Positions 47,753 to 57,413 of a DNA stretch of 64,000 nt are shown here, piece after piece. The translations under genes were made by a program, and so were the position numbers. Source of the stretch: Salinicola salarius (lineage in GTDB: Bacteria > Pseudomonadota > Gammaproteobacteria > Pseudomonadales > Halomonadaceae); contig NZ_NHOU01000018.1 in assembly GCF_002179555.1 (NCBI RefSeq), forward strand, positions 1-64,000, written 5' to 3'. The stretch's first letter is position 1, and every line of letters begins with the position of its first letter. The notes under the pieces were generated by a model that saw only the letters and a program-made list of their open reading frames with translations, was not told the origin of the DNA and searched no databases.

Positions 47753-47836
47753 GCCTTCACCCCCGAGAATGAGATACCCTCATTCGAAAGCATGAGCTAC
47801 CGTCCTGGTAGCGTTGTCGTATTGAGGGGGGAACGG

Positions 47837-50800
47837 GTGAAAGCATCGCGCTTGCCGATGTGGCTGATCCTGCTGGGCATCCTGCTGTTGACGCTGTTCT
47901 TCGGCCGGATGCTGCAACAGGCGCTGCACAACGACCAGTTGGGTTTCGAGCGGGATCTGCGCTTTCAGTCGCAGGAACAGGGAATCACCATCCGCGCCTC
48001 CCGGGCCGGGCTGGAGCGACGCGTTCAACTACTCGCTTCGACGCTCTCCGCCGACCCCGTGGTACGGGAGCTGCTGGCTCGCGCTGCCGACAGCGGCGAG
48101 CCCGGGCAGCTGGATCAGCTGCGTCAGCAACTGCGCTCGCGGCTTTCGCCCTACTGGCAGTCGCTGCAGGATGGCTCCGCCGAGGCATTGAATGTCTATC
48201 GCCAGCATCAAGGCGAACTGACCACATTCCTGCGCATGCAGGCGCCCCAGCATTTCGATGATACGCCGGAAGCCGGTCGGTGGCTGGCGCAGAGCGCACT
48301 GCAGACCCAGCGCGCGCAAGCCGGCGTCGCCAGCGATGGCCATCGCGCTGCCACCGCGGGTGTCGCGCCGGTGCTGGTGCCCTCGAGTGGCGATACGCAG
48401 CCGCAGGCATCGGGACTGCTCGAGATCGAGTTCGGTGTCATCACTGACGTCGAAAAGCTCGGCGAGCAGCTGGGTGGCGGTGTTGCCGTACTGTTCCACG
48501 ATACCCAGGACGTCGATATTCAAGATAGGGATGTATCAGTCGAAGACGCCCGCCGTGGCCAAGATCAGGGCCATGGCGTTTCGGGTTCGGGCTTGTCGGA
48601 TACAGCGCTGCCAGCGGGCGCGCCGGGCGGTGAAGGCGCGTGGTGGGTCGGCGATGCCCGGCAGCCTCTGATCAAGCGATGGCTGACCGCCGGGCATCTC
48701 CCCGTCATGAAGCCAGGCGAGCCCGCTCATCGGGTCGTTCACGACGAGGACGGCACCGGCTATCTGCTTTCGCTGATACCGTTACAGGCGAGCGGCAGCC
48801 AAGACGGCACACCGGTCACCGCCGTGGCGGTCTGGAAAGATATTACCGCGCAACTCGACCATCGCGATGCGTTGGTGGTCGACACCTGGTTACGCTGGGG
48901 GGTGGCATGGCTGATCGCCGAGAGCTGTCTGCTATTCCTGTTATGGGGAACGCGACGAGTCACCCGTCATGCAATGATGGAGAGCCATCGGCGCCTGAAA
49001 AATCAGAAGGAGGCGCTGCAAACGCTCAATGATATCGCCGCGTTGCAGAACACGTCCTTTCTCGAACTCATCGACCACGCGCTCGACGCAGGCTGTCGCT
49101 TTCTCGGCATGCCCTTCGGTATCGTCAGCCATATCGAGAACGGGATTTATCACGTCGAGTCGGCACACTCCCCGGGCGGTATCCTCAAATCAGGCCAGAC
49201 ATTCGATGTGCGGGAGACGTTCTGCGAGTTTACGCTCCAGGCCGATGACGTCGTGGCATTCGCTGATGCCGACGAGGCGGGTCATGGTGAGCATCCTTGT
49301 CGTGTCGTACATGCGTTCAAGGGTTATATCGGCGCGCCACTATGGGTGAACGGACAGCGTTACGGCACGCTCGGTTTCAGCAGTGATACCGTACGGGAAA
49401 GTTCTTTCGACGAAGCCGAGCAGGAGTTCGTGAGGTTGTTGGCCCGCTGGGTAGGGTCCACGCTCTCTCGCTGGAAGGAGATCGAGGCGCGCGAGGAATT
49501 GAGCCATCGCTTGACCAAGATTGCCTCGCAGACCCCCGGCCTGATCTATCAGTATCGCCAGGATCCCGAGGGTCGCCCCTCGTTTCCCTACGCCAGTGAC
49601 GCCATCAAGGAGCTCTACGGCTTGACGCCGGAAGAAGCGGCGGCGGATGCCTCCCAGGTTTTTGCGCTGGTTCACGAAGACGACCTCGAGCGTTTGATTC
49701 TTACGGTCAAAGAGTCGGAACGTGATCTGACGCCCTGGAATTGCGAATATCGCGTGCGCCGCGACAATGGTGATTTCATCTGGCTCTCCGGCCAGTCCAT
49801 CCCCGAGCGCGAGTCCGATGGCGGAACGATATGGCACGGATTCCTGCATGACGTGACCGCGCGCAAGCGTGACGAGAGTCTCAAGAGCGAGTTCATCTCC
49901 ACCGTCAGCCACGAGCTGCGCACGCCCTTGACCTCGATTTCCGGCGCGCTGGGTCTGATCCAGGGCGGAGCCCTCGGAACGCCGCCGGAAGCCATGCGGG
50001 GTATGCTCGTCACGGCCCACAACAATGCGCAACGTCTGATTCTGCTGATCAACGACCTGCTCGACATAGAGAAACTGGTGGCGGGCAAGATGGCGTTCCA
50101 GATGCAGGAGCAGCCGCTGATGCCGCTGATCGATCAGGCCATCGATTCCAATCAGGCGTATGCCGCCCAGTTCCGCACGAGGCTCGTGATCACCGAGCGG
50201 CTGGATGACGCCGGGGTCAATGTCGACGCCATGCGTCTCCAGCAGGTGATGAGCAACCTGCTCTCCAACGCTGCCAAATTCTCTCCGCCGGAGACGCAGG
50301 TCGAGGTGCGTGTCGAGTCAATCGCCGATCGCGTTCGCATCAGCGTGATCGACAGCGGGCCGGGAATACCCGAAGAGTTCCACGAGCGCATTTTCCAGAA
50401 ATTTTCCCAGGCGGATGCCTCGAGCACGCGAAAGCAGGGCGGTACCGGGCTTGGGCTCGCGATCACCCGCGAGCTCGTCGAGCGCATGCGCGGATCGATC
50501 AATTTCTTCTCGGAGCCGGGGCATGGCGCCTGCTTCTTCGTCGAGCTGCCGTGCTTCGACCTGCCCCAAGAGGCCATGGATCAGGTATCGACCCACGAGG
50601 TCGACGAAGCGGCCGAAGCCAGTTTCTCCGGTTCAAGGCTGCTGATCGTGGAAGACGACCCGGACACGGCGGCGCTGCTGGCCACGCTGGTGCGGCACTG
50701 GGGATATCGGGCCGAGGTTGCGCATACCATGAACGATGCGATGAAATGGCTCGAGCGCCGTAGCTTCGACGCCATCACCCTCGACCTGATGCTGCCCGAC

Positions 50801-51388
50801 GGTAACGGCTTGACGCTGCTGCGCCAGTTGCGGGAGCAGCCGCAGACCCGGGACATTCCCGTGCTGGTGGTATCGGCGACCGCGGAGGAGGGGCAACTGG
50901 AGATTGGCGGTCGGCTGGAAGCGGTGAACTGGCTGGTCAAGCCTTTCGATGAGCAGCGCCTGTCGAGCGTGCTTCGCAGTTCGCTGAGTCTGCGACCGCC
51001 ACGCGAACGCATCCTGCATATCGAAAGCGACCCCGAACTGTCTCATCGTGTCGCCGGGCAGGTCGCGTCGAGCATGACCCTGGACGTGGCCCGTTCACTG
51101 CAGGAAGCCCGCTATCTGCTCGACAGCAATGAGTACGGATTGATTTCGCTGGATCTGACGGCCTCGCGGGGCCCGGGCTGGGAGGTGATTCCGCTGTTGA
51201 GTCAATTGGTCCAGCAGCCGGCCGTCGTCATTCTGTCCGAAGAAGCGTTGGCGCCGACCTTGCTGGGGCGCGTGAAGACGGCGATTGCCAAGCCGGGGCT
51301 TTCGGCCGAGGCATTGAGGGAAGCTTTCGAGCGCCAGCTTCATGGCGCCGGTGCACCGCCGGACGAAGATCAGGAGAACGAGCACTGA
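47837..51388 (+). CDS. Hybrid sensor histidine kinase (GAF-PAS-HisKA-HATPase-REC-REC)
   Basis: A 1,183-residue membrane kinase. One membrane segment at about 8-28 and a second near 355-375 enclose a large periplasmic sensor. A GAF domain (about 405-560) and a PAS domain (about 575-685) follow. The phosphoacceptor is His692 in ISTVSHELRTPL; the ATPase shows NLLSNAAKF, SGPGIP and GGTGLGLAI. The first receiver domain has Asp983 in ITLDLMLPDGNG. The last 130 residues form a second, degenerate receiver. GTG 47,837 is preferred because GAGGGGGGAAC lies before it; ATG 47,792 would add 15 residues. Confidence 0.9.
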   Translation: MKASRLPMWLILLGILLLTLFFGRMLQQALHNDQLGFERDLRFQSQEQGITIRASRAGLERRVQLLASTLSADPVVRELLARAADSGEPGQLDQLRQQLRSRLSPYWQSLQDGSAEALNVYRQHQGELTTFLRMQAPQHFDDTPEAGRWLAQSALQTQRAQAGVASDGHRAATAGVAPVLVPSSGDTQPQASGLLEIEFGVITDVEKLGEQLGGGVAVLFHDTQDVDIQDRDVSVEDARRGQDQGHGVSGSGLSDTALPAGAPGGEGAWWVGDARQPLIKRWLTAGHLPVMKPGEPAHRVVHDEDGTGYLLSLIPLQASGSQDGTPVTAVAVWKDITAQLDHRDALVVDTWLRWGVAWLIAESCLLFLLWGTRRVTRHAMMESHRRLKNQKEALQTLNDIAALQNTSFLELIDHALDAGCRFLGMPFGIVSHIENGIYHVESAHSPGGILKSGQTFDVRETFCEFTLQADDVVAFADADEAGHGEHPCRVVHAFKGYIGAPLWVNGQRYGTLGFSSDTVRESSFDEAEQEFVRLLARWVGSTLSRWKEIEAREELSHRLTKIASQTPGLIYQYRQDPEGRPSFPYASDAIKELYGLTPEEAAADASQVFALVHEDDLERLILTVKESERDLTPWNCEYRVRRDNGDFIWLSGQSIPERESDGGTIWHGFLHDVTARKRDESLKSEFISTVSHELRTPLTSISGALGLIQGGALGTPPEAMRGMLVTAHNNAQRLILLINDLLDIEKLVAGKMAFQMQEQPLMPLIDQAIDSNQAYAAQFRTRLVITERLDDAGVNVDAMRLQQVMSNLLSNAAKFSPPETQVEVRVESIADRVRISVIDSGPGIPEEFHERIFQKFSQADASSTRKQGGTGLGLAITRELVERMRGSINFFSEPGHGACFFVELPCFDLPQEAMDQVSTHEVDEAAEASFSGSRLLIVEDDPDTAALLATLVRHWGYRAEVAHTMNDAMKWLERRSFDAITLDLMLPDGNGLTLLRQLREQPQTRDIPVLVVSATAEEGQLEIGGRLEAVNWLVKPFDEQRLSSVLRSSLSLRPPRERILHIESDPELSHRVAGQVASSMTLDVARSLQEARYLLDSNEYGLISLDLTASRGPGWEVIPLLSQLVQQPAVVILSEEALAPTLLGRVKTAIAKPGLSAEALREAFERQLHGAGAPPDEDQENEH

Positions 51389-51390
51389 AA

Positions 51391-51777
51391 ATGAAACCCC
51401 TTCAACGTATCTTGCACGTCGAGGACGATATCTCGATTCAGGAAGTGACCAAGCTGGCGCTAGAGGTCGTCGGCGGACTCGAGATCACGAGCTGCGACGA
51501 TGGCCAGGCGGCAATCGCCCGTGCCCACGAGTGGCAGCCGGATCTGGTTCTGCTCGATGTCATGATGCCGGGGATCGACGGACCCACGACCCTGGCAAAA
51601 CTCCGCGAACAGCCCTCCACGCAGTCGATCCCGGTAGTGTTCATGACTGCCAAGGTCCAGCCCAGCGAGATCGAGCACTATCTTTCCATCGGTGCGCTGG
51701 ATGTCTTGATCAAGCCCTTCGATCCAATGACGCTGGCGGAACAGTTGCGCAAGATCTGGGAGCATTCGCATGACTGA
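51391..51777 (+). CDS. CheY-like single-domain response regulator
   Basis: A 128-residue receiver domain with the acidic pair Asp12-Asp13 (HVEDD), phosphoacceptor Asp56 in LLDVMMPGIDG, Thr in FMTAK and Lys in LIKPFD. It has no output domain. It starts 2 bases after the kinase stop and overlaps the next gene by 8 bases, so the three are one operon. Confidence 0.95.
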   Translation: MKPLQRILHVEDDISIQEVTKLALEVVGGLEITSCDDGQAAIARAHEWQPDLVLLDVMMPGIDGPTTLAKLREQPSTQSIPVVFMTAKVQPSEIEHYLSIGALDVLIKPFDPMTLAEQLRKIWEHSHD

Positions 51778-53380
51778 TGTCGACGTCCAGGCACGGCTGG
51801 CGGCACTGCGCGAGCAATACGGCCGCCGGCTACGGGACGATCTGCAGACGATGATGGCGCAGACCCGGGAGCTGAGCGAACACCAGACTGCGGTCAAGGC
51901 CGACTCTCTCGAAACGCTGCGCCAGGGGCTGCATCGTATGGCGGGTTCCGCCGGTACCTTCGGCTATGCGGCTTTGAGCCAGGACGCTCGCGAGATGGAG
52001 GTATGGCTGCAGACGTTGATCGAGGGCAGTAGCCAGCCGACGCTCCAGATGTTGACGGCGCTCCACGACCGTTTGTCGAACAGCTACCGAAACCTGGAGC
52101 GCATGCAGATAGCGGGTATGACCGAGCCCGACGACAGCCATCCGCTGGCCAGCGGCGAGCGAGCGATACGGGTTGCCGTGCTGGCCGATGGCGATACCGG
52201 TGAGCTGATTCGCTCGTTGAGCGGGTTCGGTTACGAGTGTCGCGATCTCGACGCTCGGGAGATCGGCGCCGATTGGCGGCCGGATATCGCTATCGTCGAC
52301 ACCGCCAAGGTGGAATACGACGTCTGGAAGCCGGCCGTTGGAGCGATTCCCGAGGCGGCGTTGATCGTGCTGAGCGCCGCCGGCGACTTCGAGACACGCC
52401 TGGACGCCGTTCGCAATGGCGCGCAGGGGTTCTTCATGCATCCGGTGGACGTGCCCTCGCTGGAGCACCGCTTGCGGTATTTGATCAACCTGCCCCAGCA
52501 GGATCCCTATCGGGTCCTGATCGTGGACGATGACATCGAACTGGCCGAGCATTTCCGGCTGACGCTGAAACAGACCGGCATCGAGTCCCGGGTGATCAGC
52601 GATCCCCGCGATGTCTTGATCGGGCTGCGGGACATCGTGCCGGATCTGGTGCTGATCGATATCAACATGCCGGGCTGCTCCGGGCCGGAACTGGCTCGTA
52701 TCATTCGCTTCGATGACGACTGGCTGAAGATCCCGCTCATCTACCTTTCGGCCGAGTCGAACGTCCATCGCCAGGCCCAGGCACTGGCCCAGGCGGGAGA
52801 CGATTTCCTGGTCAAGCCCATTGGGGACATGGCGCTGGTTTCCGCGGTCACAGCGCGAGCACAGCGATCCCGCCAGCTCAGCATGGCGCTGGCTCGCGAC
52901 GGGCTCACCGGCCTAATCAAGCATCCGGCGATCAAGGAGTTGATCGAACTCGAGGTGGCGCGCAGCCAGAGGACGCAGGCGGGCGCCTGCGTCGTGATGA
53001 TCGATATCGATCGCTTCAAGTCGATCAATGATACCTATGGTCATGGCACCGGCGACTATGTCATTCGCCTGCTGGCCAATCTGCTGCGCCAGCGTCTGCG
53101 CCGGGTAGACCATGTCGGACGCTACGGCGGCGAGGAGTTCGTTGCCGTGCTGCCATCCTGTCAATTGGAGAACGCGCGCGAGACTATCGAACGCATTCGA
53201 ATCAGCTTTTCCCAGCTCGAATGCGTGGCGGCGGACGAGGTCTTTCACGCGACGTTCAGCGCTGGCGTTGCCAGCACCCGGGAGTGGCCGAACGCCGAGG
53301 CGCTGCTCGAGGCTGCCGACAAGGCGATGTACGAAGCCAAGCAGGCCGGACGCAATCAGACCCGGATAGCCACGCCTTGA
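51770..53380 (+). CDS. HPt-receiver-GGDEF diguanylate cyclase
   Basis: A 536-residue protein. An HPt domain comes first, with His55 in GLHRMAGSAGTFGY. A degenerate receiver-like region (about 130-235) lacks a clear phosphorylation site. A good receiver follows with Asp297 in LVLIDINMPGCSG. The C-terminal GGDEF domain has the active motif GGEEF (453-457), so it should make cyclic di-GMP. An RxxD inhibitory site is not obvious. HPt plus receiver in one chain suggests a phosphorelay from the upstream kinase to the cyclase. Confidence 0.92.
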   Translation: MTDVDVQARLAALREQYGRRLRDDLQTMMAQTRELSEHQTAVKADSLETLRQGLHRMAGSAGTFGYAALSQDAREMEVWLQTLIEGSSQPTLQMLTALHDRLSNSYRNLERMQIAGMTEPDDSHPLASGERAIRVAVLADGDTGELIRSLSGFGYECRDLDAREIGADWRPDIAIVDTAKVEYDVWKPAVGAIPEAALIVLSAAGDFETRLDAVRNGAQGFFMHPVDVPSLEHRLRYLINLPQQDPYRVLIVDDDIELAEHFRLTLKQTGIESRVISDPRDVLIGLRDIVPDLVLIDINMPGCSGPELARIIRFDDDWLKIPLIYLSAESNVHRQAQALAQAGDDFLVKPIGDMALVSAVTARAQRSRQLSMALARDGLTGLIKHPAIKELIELEVARSQRTQAGACVVMIDIDRFKSINDTYGHGTGDYVIRLLANLLRQRLRRVDHVGRYGGEEFVAVLPSCQLENARETIERIRISFSQLECVAADEVFHATFSAGVASTREWPNAEALLEAADKAMYEAKQAGRNQTRIATP

Positions 53381-53438
53381 CACCCTGCGCGGCTGGCCGC
53401 CGTGCGACGGAATACGATGCTCCCGCCGGGTACGTTCG

Positions 53439-54848
53439 TCAGCGCCCGCGGCGGCTCTTGCGCGCCTCGCGGGTCCGGCTCAGCTGCCGTCCACGCGCCT
53501 TTTCGCGATCGCTGGCGCCGGCCTGATTGTCGTAGGGGTTGTTGCCGGAGCGGAATTCGAAGCGAATCGGCGTGCCGCGCACCTTCAATACCTTGCGGAA
53601 GGTATTGGTGAGATAGCGCCTGTAGGCTTCCGGCAGGGATGATGTCTGGTTGCCGTGAACGACGATGATCGGCGGGTTGCTGCCGCCCTGGTGCGCCATG
53701 CGCAGCTTGGGGCGACGACCATGGATCATCGGCGGCTGATGCTCGCTGACCGCATCCTGCAGGATCGAGGTCAGGCGGTTGGTCGACCAGTGGCTGTTGG
53801 CGCTGTCGAAGGCCTTGTCGACCGACTTGTAGAGATCGCCGACACCGGTGCCATGCAGGGCCGAGATGAAATGCAGCTCGGCATAGTCGGCGAATCCCAG
53901 GCGACGCTTGATGTCGGAGCGCATCTTGTCCCGCGCTTCGCTTTCCAGACCATCCCATTTGTTGACCGCCAGAACCAGCGCGCGGCCGCTGCTCAGCACG
54001 TAGTCCAGCAGGTGCAGATCCTGCTCCACCAGGCCGGTGCGCGCATCCAGCACCATGATCGCGACATGGCACTCCTTGATCGCTTCCAGCGTCTTGATGA
54101 TCGAGAACTTCTCGGCGATCAGGCTGACGTTCTTGCGACGCCGTACGCCGGCGGTATCGACCAGCACGTAGGGCTTGCCGCGGCGTTCGAAGGGGATCTC
54201 GATGGCGTCGCGGGTGGTGCCGGCTTCGTCGAAGACGACCACGCGGTCTTCTCCCAGCATGCGGTTGACCAGCGTCGACTTGCCGACATTGGGACGACCG
54301 ATGACGCCGATATGAATGCCGGGATGATTGCCGGCGGGCCCGGCGTCCGGGTCGCGCTCGGGGAAGGGCGCCAGCACTTCGTCGATCAGCGTGGTGACGT
54401 TACGCCCATGCGCTGCGGCGATCGGGTGTGGGTCGCCCAGACCCAAGGCCCAGAAGTCGGCCATTGCAGTCTGCTCTTCGAGCCCGTCGGTCTTGTTGAC
54501 TACCAGCCAGGTCTTCTTCTGATTCACACGCAGGTGATTGGCGATCGCCTGATCGGCCGGCATCAAGCCAGCACGCCCGTCGACCATGAACAGCACGATA
54601 TCGGCCTCGTCGATAGCGGTCAGGGACTGCTCCGCCATGGCCGCGTCGATGCCTTGTTCGTCACCGCTGATGCCGCCGGTATCGATGACGGTGTAGGTCT
54701 TGTCGCCGAGCTGGCCGCTGCCGTACTTGCGGTCGCGGGTCAGACCGGGGAAATCGGCCACCAGTGCATCGCGGGTGCGTGTCAGGCGGTTGAAAAGCGT
54801 CGACTTGCCGACGTTGGGTCGGCCAACCAGGGCGATAACGGGATTCAT
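53439..54848 (-). CDS. der: GTPase Der (EngA)
   Basis: A 469-residue essential ribosome-assembly GTPase with two G domains in tandem. Each has a P-loop GRPNVGKST (9-17 and near 190), and NKTDG and NKWDG as the guanine-specificity motifs. The KH-like C-terminal domain ends in a basic tail ([16 protein letters not shown]). ATG 54,848 gives the usual [16 protein letters not shown] start; a TTG 4 codons upstream is unlikely. Confidence 0.97.
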   Translation of the reverse strand: MNPVIALVGRPNVGKSTLFNRLTRTRDALVADFPGLTRDRKYGSGQLGDKTYTVIDTGGISGDEQGIDAAMAEQSLTAIDEADIVLFMVDGRAGLMPADQAIANHLRVNQKKTWLVVNKTDGLEEQTAMADFWALGLGDPHPIAAAHGRNVTTLIDEVLAPFPERDPDAGPAGNHPGIHIGVIGRPNVGKSTLVNRMLGEDRVVVFDEAGTTRDAIEIPFERRGKPYVLVDTAGVRRRKNVSLIAEKFSIIKTLEAIKECHVAIMVLDARTGLVEQDLHLLDYVLSSGRALVLAVNKWDGLESEARDKMRSDIKRRLGFADYAELHFISALHGTGVGDLYKSVDKAFDSANSHWSTNRLTSILQDAVSEHQPPMIHGRRPKLRMAHQGGSNPPIIVVHGNQTSSLPEAYRRYLTNTFRKVLKVRGTPIRFEFRSGNNPYDNQAGASDREKARGRQLSRTREARKSRRGR

Positions 54849-55037
54849 GGCGATTCGCAAAAGGGCGGTGACAAGGTGGACGATCGGAGGGAGGGGTCGG
54901 GTGACCCGGTACGATCGATGCTAATAGCCCGGCATTCTAGCATGCGAGAAGCGCGAAGTCCGAACCTCTCGATATCGTCTTCCATAACGCCATCGGCCCC
55001 GCCGAGGCGGGGCCGATGAGCCGTCACCCGATGGCGA

Positions 55038-56204
55038 TCAATTCCTGTCGGAAAGCGTCTCGAGGTCGTAGGCGACGAGGGTGCCGTCGTTGCTCAGCGC
55101 GTAGATGCGCTGATTGCCGGTCAACAGCGGCAGCGTCAGTCCATCGCCGCCGATCTCTACCCGTCCGTTCATTTCGCCGGTCGAGGCGTCGATGAGATGG
55201 ATATAGCCATCGTAGTCGCCCACCACGATGTTGCCGTCGACGAACGAGGGCGCGGTCAGCGAACGGCCTTCGAGGGTGTCGGAGTCCCACATCACGCGGC
55301 CGGTGTCGGCCTCGATCGCGATGACATGGCTCGCTTCGTTGACCGTGAACAGATAGTTGCCGACCACCAGCGGGGTCAGGTAGCTGGACTCTTCATGCTC
55401 CCACAGTACCTTGCCGGAAGTGGCTTCCAGTGCCAGCAGACGGCCGTTGTAGCTGGTCACGAACAGGCGCCCATCCTGGGTCAGCACCGGCTGGCCGTCG
55501 AGATCGACGAGCTGGTCGACTTCTGTGCGGCCCTGCGGGACGGCGACGCGCATGTCCCACAGTGGCTGACCGCTGCGGTTGTCCAGCGTCACCAGGCGGC
55601 CGTTGGCGAATCCGGCGAAGGAGACCGGTTCGATGACACGAGGCGCGCCAGTGCCGCGCAGGGTCAATGCCGGCTGGGAACTGGAGTAGACCCACTGCTC
55701 GTTGCCATTCAGGCGGTCGAGCGCGGTGACGGCGCCATCGACGCTCTGTACGACGACCAGCTCGCTGTTGACCTGGGGGGCGGCCAGCACTTCGCTGGAG
55801 ACACGCGATTTCCAGTCGATGCTGCCGTCTTCACGATCGATGGCCAGCACTTCGCCGTTGCGGGTGCCGATATAGAGACGGCTGCTGTCGGCGCCGATGC
55901 CGCTGGAGATGGGCGTGCCCAGCTCGACTTCCCAGCGGGTTTCGCCGCTGTCGGTGTCGATGGCGCGCAGGTCACCGGTTTCGTCGACGGCATAAATGGT
56001 GCCGCTATCGACGATGGGGGTGAGCGGATAGCGGGCGCGACCCAGGCCTTCGCCGATTCCCTGGTCCCAGCGCTCGTCGAGGCTGACCTTGGGCGTGAAG
56101 TCCTGGAGTTCCTTGGGCGGATACTGCGGCTCGACGCTGCCGGCGCAGCCGGCCAGCAGTGTCGCGGTCAACCCCAGCGGCAGAAGTAGGTGAGTCAATT
56201 TCAT
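55038..56204 (-). CDS. bamB: Outer-membrane protein assembly factor BamB
   Basis: A 388-residue lipoprotein of the BAM complex. The signal peptide ends at the lipobox LLAGC (cysteine 20). An eight-bladed PQQ-like beta propeller follows, seen as repeats of the type GEVLAIDREDGSIDWK and GRVMWDSDTLEG. It acts on the periplasmic side of the outer membrane in beta-barrel insertion. Its start overlaps the yfgM stop by one base. Confidence 0.96.
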   Translation of the reverse strand: MKLTHLLLPLGLTATLLAGCAGSVEPQYPPKELQDFTPKVSLDERWDQGIGEGLGRARYPLTPIVDSGTIYAVDETGDLRAIDTDSGETRWEVELGTPISSGIGADSSRLYIGTRNGEVLAIDREDGSIDWKSRVSSEVLAAPQVNSELVVVQSVDGAVTALDRLNGNEQWVYSSSQPALTLRGTGAPRVIEPVSFAGFANGRLVTLDNRSGQPLWDMRVAVPQGRTEVDQLVDLDGQPVLTQDGRLFVTSYNGRLLALEATSGKVLWEHEESSYLTPLVVGNYLFTVNEASHVIAIEADTGRVMWDSDTLEGRSLTAPSFVDGNIVVGDYDGYIHLIDASTGEMNGRVEIGGDGLTLPLLTGNQRIYALSNDGTLVAYDLETLSDRN

Positions 56205-56860
56205 CAGGTGGCGTCCTCCGCACCGAGATCGTCTAGCTTGAGCTGCAGGCCGTAAAGGGTCTGGTCGGCATCCTGCGCCAGACTCTGCGCCTGCTGGTAG
56301 GCGTTACGCGCATCCTCGGGGCGTTCGAGCGCGACGTAGGCATCACCGAGCACATTCTGGCGCTGCGCTTCCAGTGCGCTCGGCACGCTCTCCTCGAGGG
56401 TCGTCAGGGCGGTTTTTGCATCGTCGCCGGCAATCTGCAGGCGTGCGAGGTCGATGCGCGCCAGGCTCTGCATGTAGGGGCGGTCACTGTTGGCGACGAC
56501 ATCGTTCAGCGCCTGGCGGGCGCGTTCGTTGTCTTCGGCATTGATCGCGATCTTGGCTTCCAGTAGGCCGGCCAGATCGGCATAGAGCGTATCGCCGTGG
56601 TCGCTCTGCAGGCCGTCGGCCAGGTCGAACGCCTGGGTGCGGGCGTTGTCGTCGAGGGTGTCGCTGCTGGCGATCGCGATCAGCTGCTGGTAGGCATTGG
56701 AGGCCTCGGCGGATTGGCCTTCCTGGTAACGCTGCCACGCCTGCCAGCCGAACACGCCGGCCGCGGCGATGACGATGCCCACCAGCAGGGCGCTTCCGTT
56801 GGACTTCCACCACTGTTTGATCGCGTCCAGCTGCTCTTCTTCGGTCCTAAGCTCCGCCAC
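56204..56860 (-). CDS. yfgM: YfgM-family periplasmic TPR protein
   Basis: A 218-residue inner-membrane protein with a short cytoplasmic N-terminus (TEEEQLDAIKQWWKSNG), one membrane segment (about 20-40) and periplasmic tetratricopeptide-like helices. In Escherichia coli YfgM interacts with the SecYEG-PpiD translocon and protects RcsB. It lies between the long heptamer repeat (ending 24 bases before its start) and bamB, to which it is translationally coupled. Confidence 0.93.
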   Translation of the reverse strand: MAELRTEEEQLDAIKQWWKSNGSALLVGIVIAAAGVFGWQAWQRYQEGQSAEASNAYQQLIAIASSDTLDDNARTQAFDLADGLQSDHGDTLYADLAGLLEAKIAINAEDNERARQALNDVVANSDRPYMQSLARIDLARLQIAGDDAKTALTTLEESVPSALEAQRQNVLGDAYVALERPEDARNAYQQAQSLAQDADQTLYGLQLKLDDLGAEDAT

Positions 56861-56883
56861 GGGCGGTCTCCTTACACTATTGA

Positions 56884-57392
56884 CTACGAGCTACGAGCTA
56901 CGAGCTACGAGCTACGAGCTACGAGCTACGAGCTACGAGCTACGAGCTACGAGCTACGAGCTACGAGCTACGAGCTACGAGCTACGAGCTACGAGCTACG
57001 AGCTACGAGCTACGAGCTACGAGCTACGAGCTACGAGCTACGAGCTACGAGCTACGAGCTACGAGCTACGAGCTACGAGCTACGAGCTACGAGCTACGAG
57101 CTACGAGCTACGAGCTACGAGCTACGAGCTACGAGCTACGAGCTACGAGCTACGAGCTACGAGCTACGAGCTACGAGCTACGAGCTACGAGCTACGAGCT
57201 ACGAGCTACGAGCTACGAGCTACGAGCTACGAGCTACGAGCTACGAGCTACGAGCTACGAGCTACGAGCTACGAGCTACGAGCTACGAGCTACGAGCTAC
57301 GAGCTACGAGCTACGAGCTACGAGCTACGAGCTACGAGCTACGAGCTACGAGCTACGAGCTACGAGCTACGAGCTACGAGCTACGAGCTACG
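56884..57392. repeat. 72 perfect tandem copies of a 7-bp unit
   Basis: CTACGAG is repeated without a single mismatch from 56,884 to 57,387 (504 bp, exactly 72 copies), followed by a partial CTACG. It fills the gap between hisS and yfgM inside a leftward operon, so the RNA would carry (CUCGUAG)72. On the minus strand UAG stops appear in every frame each 21 bases; on the plus strand all three frames stay open and would encode the heptapeptide ELRATSY repeated. Neither plus-strand frame has a known protein or clear start signal. Confidence 0.97.
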
Positions 57393-57413
57393 GTTAGCGC
57401 CAGCGTCGGGGCG

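Noticed and set aside
56884..57392. The heptamer array as a CRISPR array
   Set aside because: There are no spacers; the units are contiguous and identical, and no cas genes are present.
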